From assembly GCA_029204225.1 (NCBI GenBank), contig CM055099.1:64663614-64727613 (forward strand): a DNA stretch of 64,000 nucleotides. Reading direction: 5' to 3'. Source of the stretch: Diphasiastrum complanatum (Eukaryota; Streptophyta; Lycopodiopsida; Lycopodiales; Lycopodiaceae). The notes below the pieces were generated by a model. The model had not been told where the DNA came from and did no database searches. It was given only the letters and a program-made list of their open reading frames with translations. Positions 1-12,500 of this stretch are shown one piece after another. Made by a program: the position numbers and the translations under genes. Positions within the stretch are counted from its first letter, which is position 1. Each line of letters starts with the position of its first letter.

Positions 1-2
1 TT

Positions 3-596
3 GTTGTAGGCTTGGAGGAGAGACCAACAACACAACAAGATCAATTGAAGTATGACAAGAGGGCCAAGAAGGCTCTACACATGATAAAGATGAATGTTAC
101 CAATGAACTTCTCAAGGAAGTTGGTAAGTGCACATCATCTTTGGAAGCTTGGAATTCATTGAAGAAGCTTTATGAATCCAAGTCTACTTCTAGAGTGTTG
201 ACTCTAAGAAGGCAAATTTTTTCTTGTTTGCAAAAGAATGAAGAAAGTCCAAGTACTTTTGTTTTGAGAATGAAAGCACTGATTGATGAGTTAGCTTGCA
301 TAGATGAAAGCATTAAGGAAGGAGAGCTTATTCAAGTGATTCTTAATGGCTTGTTGGATGCTCATGCTAACATTGTTCAAAGTATTGCTATTCAAAAGAC
401 TTTGCCAAGTTTGATGGATCTTCAAGAGATCTTGATCAATGAGGAATATAGGCTTCAAGCAAGAGGTGGATCTACATCGACACTTCAAGAGGATGCTATG
501 TTCACAAAGGGCAAATTCAAGGGCAAAACCAAAAGCAAGTGGTCTAAAGGGCAAGATCAAGTGGATGCTTCTTCAAGTGGCAAAAAAGAAGGATAG
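3..596 (+). pseudogene. copia gag (UBN2-type), 5' partial
   Basis: This reads in frame from the window edge, so the true start codon is outside. Comparison with the related gag at 34755-35093, which has an intact N-terminus, suggests about 45 residues are missing. The region is a helical UBN2/retrotran_gag type core with the usual family phrases (KALHMI, SSLEAWNSLKKLYES, MKALIDELA, LNGLLDAH, INEEYRLQ) and a basic lysine/glycine-rich end. The frame stops at 594-596, while the zinc knuckle that should follow is read in another frame, so a frameshift lies at about 550-600. Gag would form the cytoplasmic particle of the retrotransposon. Confidence 0.88.
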
Positions 597-1008
597 ATCA
601 AAGCTCAAGTGCTTCTATTGTGGCATCAAAGGACACTTTGCAAGTGAGTGCTACAAGAAGAAGAGAGATCAAGGACACAAGCAAGGTAATCTTACTCTTG
701 ATGAGGATGGTTTGGATGTGCAAGATGCAAATGATAATGCTTTTGTGATGTCTTCATGTATGCTTGCTAATGATGGAGATTTAGATCCTTGGTGGATTGA
801 TAGTGGAGCAAGTTCACACATGACCTTTCACAAAGAATACTTCACTTATTTGTTGGCATATAGAGATGACAAGAGGGTGATCTACACGACCAATGATGGT
901 GAGTGTGCAATCAAAGGGATTGGCACAATTCCTATTTCTCTCTCTACAAATAGGAATTCATTTGGAGGATGTCTTGTTTATTCCATCTATTACCAAGAAT
1001 TTGCTTAG
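597..1008 (+). pseudogene. copia gag zinc knuckle and aspartic protease fragment
   Basis: A CCHC zinc knuckle (CFYCGIKGHFASEC, C-x2-C-x4-H-x4-C) lies at about 609-650 and would bind the element RNA. It is followed at about 790-825 by the retropepsin-like active site WWIDSGASSHM. Both are in the frame that is one step off from gag, and the frame is lost again near 960, where the GAG-pre-integrase part continues in a third frame. Two small indels are enough to explain this. Confidence 0.85.
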
Positions 1009-1652
1009 TGTGAGTCAAATGCTGAGTAAGGGCCTCAAGGTGGAGTTTGATGGAGATGCTTGTTTGATCAAAAAGAAGGATGTCTTGATTGGAAAAGGTA
1101 AAAGTCAAGGGAAGTTGTTCAAACTTGATGCTTGTGTTATTGCTAACCAAGTTGGATGTGTTGCAAGGGAGCAAATTTCTATTCAAGAGGTTTGGCACAA
1201 AAGGATGGGACACCTCAACTTCAAGTCATTGGAGGTAATGGCAAGGAAGAAGGTTGTGATTGGTCTTCCAAATTCCTTAAGTAATGACAAGCATGTTTGT
1301 GAGTCTTGTGCTTTGTCTAAGTCACATAGACTACCTTATACTAGATCTATTTCTAGATCTACAAAGCCTTTTCAGCTTGTACATTTGGATATTTCATGGA
1401 TTTACTACAATTAGCAATAGTGGAGCTAAGATGTATGTAACATTCATTGATGATTTTAGTAGATTTTGTTGGATCTATCTACTAAAGAGCAAGGATGAAG
1501 TGTATGATGTCTTTGTCAAGTTCAAGAATGCAAGGGAGAACCAATTTTCCACAAAGATCAAGTGGGAGTATACAACATCAAGGACCCCCCACAACAAAAT
1601 GGAGTGGCTGAAAGGAATAATAGAACTTTATGTGAAAGTGCTAAAGCTATGA
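893..1652 (+). pseudogene. copia GAG-pre-integrase and integrase N-terminal part
   Basis: This contains the GAG-pre-integrase/HHCC zinc region (HKRMGHLNFKSLE, then CESCALSKSHRLP) and the start of the integrase catalytic core (TFIDDFSRFCWIYLLKSKDE) with the first catalytic Asp. The stretch that normally carries the second catalytic Asp (the 'R-x-D-x-GGE' block) is absent: the sequence passes from a KFKNA segment straight into the block with the third acidic residue. Frameshifts occur at about 1410 and 1560. The integrase is therefore inactive. Confidence 0.85.
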
Positions 1653-2674
1653 GGTTAAGTGCTAATCTTGACAAACCATTGTGGGATCAAGCTTTGTTGT
1701 GTGCCAATTTCTTGTGCAATAGGTGGCCGAGTGCTATTTTGGATGGAAGGACACCTTTTGAGATGCTATTCAAGAGGAGACTGAGTGTCAACTTTCTAAG
1801 AACCTTTGGATGCACTTGCTATGTCAACATTACTCTTGATGATAGGACCAAGGAGGATCCATCTTCAAGAAGAGGTATTTTTGTTGGATATAGTGAGGTG
1901 AGTAAAGCCTACAAGGTTTACATTCCTTCTACTAACAAAGTGATTGTTGGTAGAGATGTCATTTTTTATGAGGGAAACATTCCAAAGGTGTCTTCAAGCA
2001 TGATTGATGGTAAAGTAGATGGATCTAACATTCTTGATGTTGATGAGACGGATCCTACTTTGGATGGTGGTGATGATGGACCTTCATCAAGTCAAAAGCC
2101 AAGGAGAACATCAAGAGAAAGACAAGTACCTTCAAGGCTCACATATGATCAAAAGGGTAAACAAGTAGTTTCTGGAAATTATGTTGCTTTCCTAACCTCT
2201 TTGGATGAGCCTACAAGTGTAGATCAAGCAAGGAAAGAAGAGGAGTGGATCCAAGCAATGGATCTTGAGTATCAAGCTCTTATGAAGAGTGGAACATCTT
2301 TTGGAGGATCTTCTTGTGTATATGGAGCTATGCAAGTGGATGGATGTTATCTTGCTGTAAAATTAAGTATTGGATCTGGAAAACAAAGTTTGCTCAATAA
2401 CTTTGATGGTCAAGTTGAAAATCAAGAGGTTGATCTCAAAGGGCTTCAACTAGTCAAAAGAGAAGTTGGCAATTTGGAGCTAGTCAAGAGCATAAAAAAA
2501 GAGGTAATTGGCAAAGGTGTTATGGATCTGTTTTTACAACATATTGAAGACTCGAGTAAGGTCAAAGGAGCAGGAAGGAAATTTTGTTCAAGTTTACTTT
2601 ACTTGTTCTATCTCATGTTTGAGCAATTTCATGTGGATGTGTGCAAATTGTCAAGATATGGTAAAACTAGCTAA
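1562..2674 (+). pseudogene. copia integrase C-terminal part fused to non-RT sequence
   Basis: The open frame starts in the integrase core (PPQQNGVAERNNRT, holding the catalytic Glu) and continues through the FVGYSEVSKAYKVY and GRDVIFYEG blocks and the acidic/Ser-rich linker to the first RT motif (WIQAMDLEYQALMKSGT, about 2249-2295). The copia RT core expected next is missing. Instead the frame runs on for about 125 residues that I do not recognise. The DNA at about 2549-2625 resembles the internal end of the gag-only element at 34333-34410, so it is family-specific non-RT sequence. No YxDD catalytic motif is present. Confidence 0.8.
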
Positions 2675-3099
2675 TTGGTGAGCATTGTTTTGATGTTGGA
2701 TTTGTACTAGCATTCTTGGCTGATTTTGCTGATGGAAATGAAGCTATTGGAGGTTCATTATGTCACTCATTCATGGTCAAGTCATCAAGGTATGATGGTA
2801 TCTCGAGGCAAGATGAAGATGGATACAAGGCAACAAAGGACAAAGGAGGAGGAGACATGCAAGCGAATGTTGATCACTCACATTTATTGTTTGTTTGCTG
2901 TATTTTTCCAAAGAGTTCAGAGTTGGAAGCATGGTGGAATCATCTCACTTACATTCTATTTGATTCTTCATGTTCTAGTCACATTTTTAGATGTAAAATT
3001 GATATAAGAAATAGTGAAGCATCCCAAGTGGACACTATTCTCTATATCAATTATGGTTGTTTCTATTTTGAGCATTACATCATTATTGAAAGAAGGTCT

Positions 3100-3363
3100 A
3101 TTCTTAGGAAGAAGATCATTCTCATGATGGATCAAAGTTCTATTGTCAAAAACTATGCTAGAAGCAAGCATATTGAGATACAATATCATTTTGCGAGGGA
3201 GCGAGTCATTGCAAAGGAGGTGGAGCTTCAACATGTGTCTTGCAGGGAATGTGTAGCTGATATCTTCACCAAAGCATTGGGAAAAGACTTGTTCATGAAG
3301 CATAGGACTTCACTTGGAGTATTATCAAAGTCTATGCTAAAACTAGTTGAAGAGGGAGTGTGA
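3100..3363 (+). pseudogene. copia RNase H C-terminal end
   Basis: The frame shows the conserved tail of copia RNase H (RSKHIEIQYHFARE, then CVADIFTKALGKDLF) and ends in a TGA that overlaps the first bases of the LTR. The purine-rich stretch GAAGAGGGAG just before 3359 is the polypurine tract that primes plus-strand DNA. The catalytic N-terminal part of RNase H is not recognisable upstream. The same tail occurs on the minus strand at 19201-19375. Confidence 0.85.
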
Positions 3364-4008
3364 AAGATTCAACTAGTTTCATCACATTTTGCAATATTTC
3401 CATATTTGGCATATTGAGGCCAAAACTTGTTTTAGACTTAGAGGTTGACTTTTTAAAGTTCATTAGTCTAAATTTCATTTGAATAAACACTTTTTGAAAG
3501 TGTGGGAAAGATAGAATGCGAGTTTGAGTAGATTCAATTTGAATAAGTTGGGTACATTGAATCTAGACCCAAAATTGGTAGGGTTAGCATTTTGGTGGGA
3601 AAGCCAAGTGGCCAAATAGGGTTTGGACCTGCTATAAAAGGATGTAACTCGTGGAGAGAGTAATTTTCTCTCTTCTCTATCTCATTTCATGCTTATACAT
3701 GGTTCTCTTGGGTTCTACTATCCATTGGTGCACTATCTTGGTGATTGCTTGCAATTCTATGTGTAGAATGATCTATATTTGCTATTTTTGGATCCACACA
3801 TGTGAAATACAGTAGCTTGCTGGTTTTGTACGGACAACAACAGTACATAATCATTTCATTCAAGTTTGATCAAGTTCTATTAGTGTTTGCATCTCAAATT
3901 GTGTGTAGATGCTAATTTTTCTACATTGGTGAAATTGGTAGTGTATTTCTCTTTCTAACCAAAGACCATTCAAGTAGATTGGATCTTAAGGATCTGAAAT
4001 CTTTCACA
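3359..4008 (+). repeat. 3' LTR of the copia element (650 bp)
   Basis: This starts TGTGAAAGATT directly after the polypurine tract and ends AATCTTTCACA, an 11-bp perfect terminal inverted repeat of TG...CA form. It holds a promoter-like TATAAAAG at 3633-3640, followed by a short GA/CT-rich leader. The target site duplication cannot be checked because the 5' end of the element lies outside the window. Confidence 0.9.
3633..3640 (+). promoter_or_regulatory. LTR TATA box
   Basis: TATAAAAG sits in the middle of the 650-bp LTR, upstream of a short GA/CT tract and a conserved CATGCTTATACATGG block. The same arrangement recurs in related LTRs of this window (minus-strand TATAAATAG at about 34023-34033). 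The likely role is transcription start of the retrotransposon RNA. Confidence 0.6.
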
Positions 4009-5308
4009 ATATTGATGCTCACAACCAATTTAGCTGAAGTTGTTCATAGTGTATGGAAGAGGGTGGATGGTCAAAGCACAAATGCGACACTACAGCAGAC
4101 ACATGTGGGTGATATGTCAAATTCCATACTTCAAAGTGCAAGAGAAAATTTCTTGCAGGAAAATTTATTGGGGGATGTTCATAAATGTAGGATGTGATAT
4201 CACGTGTGCGTGCAAACGTTGTGCTTTTATTGTTGGTGTCTCGTTTTAGAATCTATTAATAATTTTGTGGAGACTATAAACTTTACCTTTGACTCGTGTC
4301 ATATTCAAACAATACGAAGAAAACGACTTGTTGGTGAATGGAATTATGAGAAAGATGCAGGTGTGGAGTACATAGCAGGTCAACGTAGAAAGAATTGTCG
4401 TCCCATGTCCAATACTAGTTCAGTTGCTAACCATAAAGAGGTCTCCAATAACCGACAAAATGGGGATTTGAAAAAGTGTGAAGCTGTCTTTGAAAGGCAA
4501 GCGAATAGTAGTTGGTGGGTGATTTGTCGATTGAATCCTTTAGGCAAACATAAGAGTCATCGAATGAGATCTAAGGGCTGAGGTCATTGCAATAAGGTGA
4601 TCTCCACATACTTGTTTTTATGAAAAAAGGAAGTACAACAAAGGAGAATGCAATCAATACATGTGCTTTTGTCCCACTGATATTCGTTGCACATGGGTTG
4701 TCAATGCAAACATCGTCAAATGCACCAACTAGAGCTAAAGATTTTTGGATGGTCCAAAAAGACACTTTGTTGATGCAATCTGAGTTGAACATTTTGAATT
4801 CTGGTGGGTACCTATTGGAAACAAAATGTCAAAATGATCCAACGGCTATGTTGGATCCTAATAACAACATTAAAACTACACATAATTCAGGTCCACATGT
4901 ATCAAAACAAGAAGTTGATAATGACAATAATCGAAACAAGATGAGACGAATATCAAAAGTTTGTCCAAAAATGCAAAAGGACCGCTTATGAATGCTAGTA
5001 TCCATGAAATATCTAGAACTTCAAAGGAACATAATGAGTTATTTGTTATTGAGAGCTTTGATAGTAATGGAATTGGGATGACATACAATAATACGATTTC
5101 AAAAGAGCTCTATTACACGTGCATAATTTTTGGAGAAGCATTAAACAAAAAATATACCACATGTAAGCATATGTATTATGTTCACTTGAGATTGAATGGA
5201 AACATGTTTATTCATCAACCAATACTTAGTCAACAAGAGTTGTTCCTTAACATCTTAAAGTTGCTATTTGTTGTTCAGACTACTACAATGTTTGCTTCTC
5301 TTTTTTAA
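4009..5308 (+). pseudogene. MULE-like transposase remnant with SWIM zinc finger
   Basis: Directly after the LTR, a frame reads NLAEVVHSVWKRVD, resembling the 'SNLAEVxHxxWxR' block of Mutator-like transposase-derived proteins. About 1 kb further on (about 5105-5250) a frame reads YTTCKHMYYVHLRL followed by LSQQELFLNIL, which resembles the C-x-H half of a plant SWIM zinc finger (CKHxxYVxLRxL) and its usual follow-on. The intervening frames (4204-4581, 4620-4991, 4961-5308) overlap and are broken by indels; the first Cys pair of the finger is not clear. I read it as one decayed MULE/SWIM gene. The identification rests on short motifs. Confidence 0.45.
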
Positions 5309-8300
5309 TTTAAATTTATATAGATTTTCGAACTTCAATCGGTTGGTTGAATGTAAATTTGAAATGTAGGATAGAGTTACAAATGATGTGTTCTCTTCTT
5401 TTGTCAACAATTTGGAGATTGTCAAAATCAGTGATTTAGTAAATAATAAACTCACATCACTCTTTACTCGTAAAATGTGAAGCCCCTTGTCATTATTATC
5501 TAAAATGTGGCAAGAATATCTCATAAACCAAAAGAAATTAAAGTATAAGCAAATATTCTCCAATTATTTGTACAGGTTTTTTTATCGATCGTATTTTCGA
5601 ATCGCTATTTGATAGATTTTCCATATCTTGATAGATTTTGATTGTTTTTTTTTCTTTTTGTTTAGAACCATCGCTATTAACAATACTCACTCACTATATT
5701 TGTTTAGAACCATCGCTATTAACAATACTCACTCATTATTTGATATTGGATAAATAATATCAACTTTTGAATAGTTTTTAAATTTAGTCTTGGCTAACAA
5801 GCCTAATTAGGGTTCAGTGTTGCATGATAAATCACGTAACCATGTCTATCAAGACATAGAAAGATTGTAAGTGCTCATTTTGTAGTAGAACATCTCCACA
5901 TTTAACACTGCTTACTAGCTCTAGTAGCTGCATGTAACACTATTTTTCACTATTAACACTAAAGCATGAACAGAAAATCTCAAAATAGTAGGAAGCCTAG
6001 GCTTCTCTTACTCTCCTACATTACAAGCCTATGCATCCATCACATCTTCAAGCAAATAGCAAAACATCACATCAATCAACATCACATTCCACAATTAAAA
6101 AATGCAAATACTTTTACTCCACGTTGTTCATGCCTACACACACCCCAAATTGGGCTAGTATCATATGCCTATAAATTGCTATGGTATCATGTATGATACG
6201 AGCCAAGATCTCTATTCCATATCATATTGTCATAGCTGAATTTGCCTTATTCCCTTAAATTTTGAGACCAATTTTCCAAATGATTATTTACACACAAAGT
6301 TACAAAGTTTGGAAATAGGGAGACAAGATACGACACTAAAATCCTCTCAATGAATATCTCCCACCATGGTATTTAGGCCTCTCTAGTGTTGCAATCATTT
6401 TGTATTTTAGTGTCTCATCTTCCCAGAGTGACTCACCAATACATCAAAAAGTTTATTTATTGTGCATATGTCTAGAGAACCTAGCATGGTCCACTCATAA
6501 AAGAATATGCTTCTCACCAAGATGCATGGACCATAACAACCAATTATTGTAATCTGTAGATTATTTTTCTTGACCTAAACATGATTTAAGAGTACTTATG
6601 TTTGTTCCTTTAGATGTAAGCATTTAGCTTGTTCGCTTGACTCTCACTTACGTGGGTTTTGAAGTTAATGAATGGATGTACATACACTATAACATCTAGA
6701 TAGCTCTAAGATGAAACAAAATTACAAATAAGTACATAAAGAACTAAAGTGTAAGTCGATTGGTTTTTAAGCCTATGCTACTTTAAACTACTTATGATTA
6801 ATATCATGGTAGACTCATTATTCATGATCACTGAAAGAACCCTCAATATGAGAGTATGGTTCTCACCACGATGCATGTACCATTATGACAAAAAAGACAT
6901 AATGGAGTCCACGGACAAAGTCTTAGATCATTAACTTCATCATAAATAGTGTGGACCAAATTCTATGACATCCCTTTTGAACATTTAGTCAAAGCTTAAG
7001 GACTCAATCATGATTAAGCCCTATATTTCAATTATTTTGTACCAAGCCACTAAGCAAGAAGTGTTTTGTTTATTGTACTCCCTAGCACAACCAATTGATG
7101 ATTAGCAAGGCGCAAATTCTTTTTTGCATCTCAAATGATTTTGCATGTAATTGATTGTAGCATTATAGGTCATCATTGAGGACAAACATCTCATGTAAAT
7201 GAACTTGTGGTAAAATCAAATGCAGTCTAGTGGTGGAACAAGTGGCACCATATCACTACTATTTTATCACTTCTTGCTTGCTATATAATGAAGCTATTTT
7301 AAAGATGTGAATATGTCGCTACATCTTAGAAATCTTCTGTCTTTTCAATAAAATTAATTGAAGGGAAAAAAAACATGGATCTCTTAAAACTAACATACTT
7401 TCGACTTTTCAAAATCTTCAAATAGGATTTAGTTTCATTGAACATATGAAACATCTAAGGATGCACCTGTTTCTCAAAGGTTCTGGCTCTTTGCTTTCAA
7501 TGAAGCAGCAGATAACAAACACAGGTTCATTATATTTTCCCTATTTTAGAGCATTGTTGACAAAAGACTTAGCAGTGGACTTATATTTCAGAGATAAATT
7601 GTACTCACCTGTCACAATATCCTGGTATTAGATGGTTTCTTGTCTATGATAACTAGCAAAAAGAAGGCCATGAATGAGTAGAACATATTGACTTTACATG
7701 AAAGTGAGTAAGAACATTTCGGTATCCTATCAACATCTGAAAATGATAGAATAGTCGATCAAGTCCTAGAAGATGCAGACCTGACTTCCAGCTGCAGGAC
7801 ATCTAACCAAATTAACCTCGAAAATGAAAGGCCACTGCTATATGCCGTTGTGAAGTGATCGTGCAACATAAATTTGGTACATCTCTTCTATTTCAGTCCA
7901 CATCTCTCTTTTGTAATTCCAGCCTGCAGATGATGTTTACAATAGGCAGCCACTGCCTCCCACGTGTTGGCTGCAACAAATAGCAGACTTTGTTTGTGCC
8001 TCGATAGACTGCAGCTACAGCTCATCTCACAACATTCTTGTGGTGGCATCATGCTAAATTCTAAAGTCCTATCTTCTGGAATTGATAAGTTACAGGAAAG
8101 CGAACTTTTTTTTGGCCTAATCTTGCAGCTAACCAAGCATACTTCAAGGTATTGTGATCATTGTTGCAGCTACGTGGCAGGGCTAGAGCCATGGTAACTG
8201 GCAGGGCTAAATGCAGCAACCATCTATTGCAGCTTAGTGTGCTTGTTACTAACTCAAAGAAAATATGTAGGAATAATGCAAGAAGGCAAACCTTCGGGAA

Positions 8301-9532
8301 ATAGCTCACCAAGCTTTCATTGGATCATTTGTGCAGGCAGCTGAAACTAAAAATTCAAGATGATGTCAGCAGCAAACTAAAAAACGGCTGAGTGAGCTAA
8401 TATACTGATAAGAAGCATTTTCAAACACAACATTTCAGTTGCATGTGACAGAATTCAAAGTACGCTACACGACAGGCCATTAAGAAATTAGAAAGAAATG
8501 AGCAATGTTCTCTGGATGGGTTCATTAGCATCCAAGGAGAACAACAATTGCCAATGTTAGGGATGGTTCAAATAGCTTCAACTTATAAATAGCTTTGAGC
8601 AATGTCTGGCGTGATGAGGAATCTTGTTTCCTGCCAGTTCTTGATATCATTCCTCCTAGAAGTTGAACAGTGAACTGCTGATCAAAAGATAGAACAATAT
8701 TGGACAAAAATGAAAAATGCATGAGAACAATGAAAAATCTGCGTCCCGAATCAATTCCAAACATCACTTCCAACCCTCCCCTAACCTGCAGATCAAATAG
8801 CTGCTACCACACAAAGTAAAACAGATTACCACACAAGAGCTTGTTGTAAAGTGGCTGTGCACCATGACATGCTTCTCTTTAAATCTTTCTCCATAATTTC
8901 TGAAAATGTCGTCAATCCTAGGGCGCATAATTGAACACACTGAGTGCGAAGTTAAGAAACTGTAAAGTGTCTTTTGGCAATACTTTGGTCATTTGCATGA
9001 TATAATCATTTCGTAAAATTACACAGCGTTTTGCATGCATGCAAGCGTTCTGCTTGAAAATGATTCAGATAATGAAATACTATTGCATTACAATATCTTA
9101 TTGCATGTACTCAACAAACATAAATGATACCTCAAATATCTTAGCATCCTGACCGCTTAGCCTTCATCAGGACTGATGAGTGAAAGAGCTGCATCCAACA
9201 TAGTACGAAAAGAAAAAAGATTTTTGATCTGCTCAATGTTCTAATGCGTTCCAACGTTTCCACAAGTCCATTTTTTGTGTTCTGAAGACTCTGCTACTGT
9301 AGCATAGGTCCCATTCAAAGCAGGAAGAAGGAACTATGATCAGGTAAACCCATGGGTTTAAGAAAAGGAAAGCCCAATTGCACTTGCCTGCAAGATAAGA
9401 TCCAGTATCTAGACATTCCAGGAAATCTTTTCACGGATTTTTGTCCAGGAAAAATGTACAATGGACACTAAGGACCAGACATACACTGTAAGATACTGCT
9501 GTAGCTTTTTTGGAGAAACACAAAGGAAGCAA
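5309..9532. other. AT-rich intergenic DNA between the MULE relic and the RMR gene
   Basis: No open frame here resembles a protein I know. The stretch holds a 42-bp tandem duplication (5661-5744). It also holds a diverged repeat of about 40 bp sharing TTCTCACCA-GATGCATG at about 6500-6540 and 6855-6890. The part nearest 9532 is expected to be the 3' untranslated region of the minus-strand RMR gene. No tRNA or other RNA gene is evident. Confidence 0.6.
5661..5744. repeat. 42-bp tandem duplication, 2 copies
   Basis: The unit beginning TTTAGAACCATCGCTATTAA recurs exactly 42 bp later (5661 and 5703), with one or two differences near the end of each unit. Confidence 0.85.
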
Positions 9533-12500
9533 TTAACTTGAAGAATATGAGCGTGCATATGACATAAGGCTGCCATTTTGATGTGACCAGGAAACAGAAT
9601 AGGCACTATGAGAATGGAATGAATGCGTTGACAAAGATACAGGAACCACTACAGAGGATGAGTAAGAGGATGCCAAGGAATGGGATGGTGAAGCGAATGA
9701 TCCCACTGAAGGCATTTGAGTGGTTGCAGAGATACTCAAAGCACCTGAAGATGCTCTCCCAATTGATCCAGTGTTAGTTATTCTGATGGGTATATGCCTA
9801 GAAGACACAATTGTAAATGGCAATCTTGGGACAGCAGCTAACAAAGGTGTACTTTCTGAAGCTACAATGGCCTCTGCATCCACACGGACATCTCGTTTGC
9901 ATTTTGGACAAAACGATTGCCTCAGGAGTAGCCATCGATCAATGCAAGTTGCATGAAATTCTACAAACACCAAGAAAAACAAATTCAACAAATCTTTAAT
10001 CTGTACAGTTCATTAAACCAGATACACTCTTATGGCAAAAATGGTAAACAAGATAGTTGAATGCAGTGAACAAAGAGACAAGTTGACCAAATGTCCATAG
10101 AATCTCTACTTGGTGTTCTATCTCTACTACAAAAGATAGATGGTCTACCCATAGTTAGCATTCTGAAGTTGTGCTTCATGGGCATTATGCATTTCAAGAT
10201 CGACAAAGACAAGAATGCGAGTTCATCTATGATCAACTGAGTTTTGAGAGCAACTTCTAGCCAAGATGGTCCAGTTGGTCATGAATAATTGTCGTGAGTG
10301 TGTGTGTGTGTGTGAAGAGGTAAGTCACGTGTCACATCCATCGCACTTTCAGTAGTCATATAACATATTCATTGCATAAAACAGGAATAGTTTAGTTAAT
10401 TTCCGGACATCAAGGCAACTGAACTTGGAAAAGCTAACAACCACGAGGTTTGACTGATGTTTACTGACATTTTATCGTACTCAAGATTCCTTCACATGTG
10501 CAGGCACAGCCGGGTCAAATGGCAGCTAGTCCAAGATTTCAGACTGTGGAACCATTATTGTTTGATCCATTTGTTGATGCAACACATGAAGTATCAAATT
10601 TCACACCATTGCATGAAATAGGAGCAATTTAGCCATCTTCCACAAAACACTAACTAAACTTGGAAAAGCTAATAGTCAGAAGATTTGACTAATGTTTTGT
10701 CATGCTCAAAAGTCCTTCACTTCTGGAAGCAAAGCTATGTGAGCTGGCAGGCTGCAGCTAGCCCAAGACTTCAGACAGCGGAGCCACAACTGAAAGGCAC
10801 CAAGACGATGATTTCAAACCAGTGTGAGAAGGATGAATTCTAGAACCATAACATGGACGTAATGGAGGTATTGCAGCTTTTATATAATGTTTCAAGATTG
10901 GTTAATTGTAAGAGTTGCACACTTGACCCTCATTACAAGTTTGTCGACCATATCAACAGGCTTTACAGGGTCTAAGAACAGTGGAAAAGCTAGCAATTAT
11001 TCGTAAGTTTTATTCATTCTATTTTCATCCCTTGCACATGCGTGCCCAATCAATAAAAGTGGTATCAACATTCTCCAAGTAGTATGAACGACCCCCAGCC
11101 ATCTCTACACTTCCAAAGAATGTTCATGTTGCTTGGGGAACATTTCCAGTCAATCATTCCTCGATGGTGTGAACACACAGTGTTGGGGAAATTACCACCC
11201 CAGAAGACATCCCTTTTCAGGGCAATTTGCAGATTTGAAGCTGAAAAGTTTGAGGGTCAGTGACCCAAGTCTGCAAGCTCGTGCCTTATTTTTAAAGTTT
11301 GTGAGAAGTCTCATCAATTGTAATCAGAGGAAATTATGATTATTAGGGTAGCTAAAGGGAATTATTACATACCTGCTCATGAGAGGGGTAATTAGGATTA
11401 TGGTCCTAACAGACAGAATCTAGGCTATGTGCTGTCCACCAATAATTGAACATGACATGGCTGGGAACTGAAAAGTTTTCACAGATTCATGAAGTAAGAG
11501 TGAATGCAAGATCTGAGGAGAAGCTTTTAGCATACCCTGAAACTCTGACCCAGCAAGAATGCCTACAGGTCACAAGAACAAGGGCAGGTTCATGGATTAT
11601 GTTAAGTGAGAAGGAGAAACAACCTGAAGCATGTCAACCTGCTAGGATTTGCTACATTACAGTGGGAGGAGTTAGACAATACCTTGTTGGGAATGGCAAC
11701 AACCTCATTTAAGGACGATCAACTTGAATTGAACAGTGAAGTTAAGATGACCGATGCACACTGGGTAGCAAAATTTCTGAAGCTACCAAATGCAGGTGAT
11801 GGGGTCACTGATGATCTACTTCGATGAGGAAGGTTAAAATGGGAAATGGGTTTTGATTGCTAAACGTTGCCATCTGCAATTGTTGAAGTTTATGTTACAG
11901 GTGGCTCATGTCCTGACATGGAGAGTTTGTCCTAATTACCTTTCTTGCGCACTAACATTTGTGTGGTGGCCCTGACCATTTTTAGAGGCAAAGTCGTGAA
12001 GTGGGTCGACTGCCATGCCTGGTGGTGCCTGGTGGTGACACTTTGAGAGGCGACCGAGATCAACGGAACTTCCCAAGCAACTCGAAGACTCTCGTAAGGA
12101 GGATGCTCAAGCCATGGATATAAAGTCGTTTTGAATAGCGATACCTTATTTCCTAAGATGCCCAATAACACTGTACATAGTGAAGATGAAGCAGGAGTTG
12201 ACAGTCTGAGCAAGGAAGCAACAAATGAGAAGGGGGACACATCATAGCCCTACCGAGAATAGACCTATTGTTGATGGAGGTACATAGCCTACGAACTCCT
12301 GAACCTTCATCATCAGGGATAGAGGTGAGTGGAGCCAAACTGTCATCAAACACTGCGAAAGCCCCAACACAAAAGACATGTATCGATTAAAAAAATGTTG
12401 AGGAGTGCTTATATTGGCAGGTCGTCGATACTAAAAGATGGAAATGGTGCGATTCCAAACCGCCTATTGTGGAATTAATGATCCAAGAGGAACCGAAAGC

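Larger units (their letters stand above)
1..4008 (+). mobile_element. Ty1/copia LTR retrotransposon, 5'-truncated by the window edge
   Basis: The plus-strand order is gag, CCHC knuckle, protease, GAG-pre-integrase, integrase, RNase H tail, then a 3' LTR. This is the Ty1/copia order (integrase before RT/RNase H). The 5' LTR, primer binding site and gag start lie upstream of the window. The element is dead: the frame shifts between gag and the knuckle and again before the GAG-pre-integrase part, the integrase core has an internal deletion, and nearly all of the reverse transcriptase is replaced by unrelated sequence. Related copies of the family lie at 18822-19375 and 33656-36326 on the other strand. 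Confidence 0.93.

Noticed and set aside
9583..9956. Plus-strand open frames antisense to RMR exon 4
   Set aside because: They are shadows of the minus-strand exon, which carries the RING-H2 and Ser-rich tail in the correct phase.
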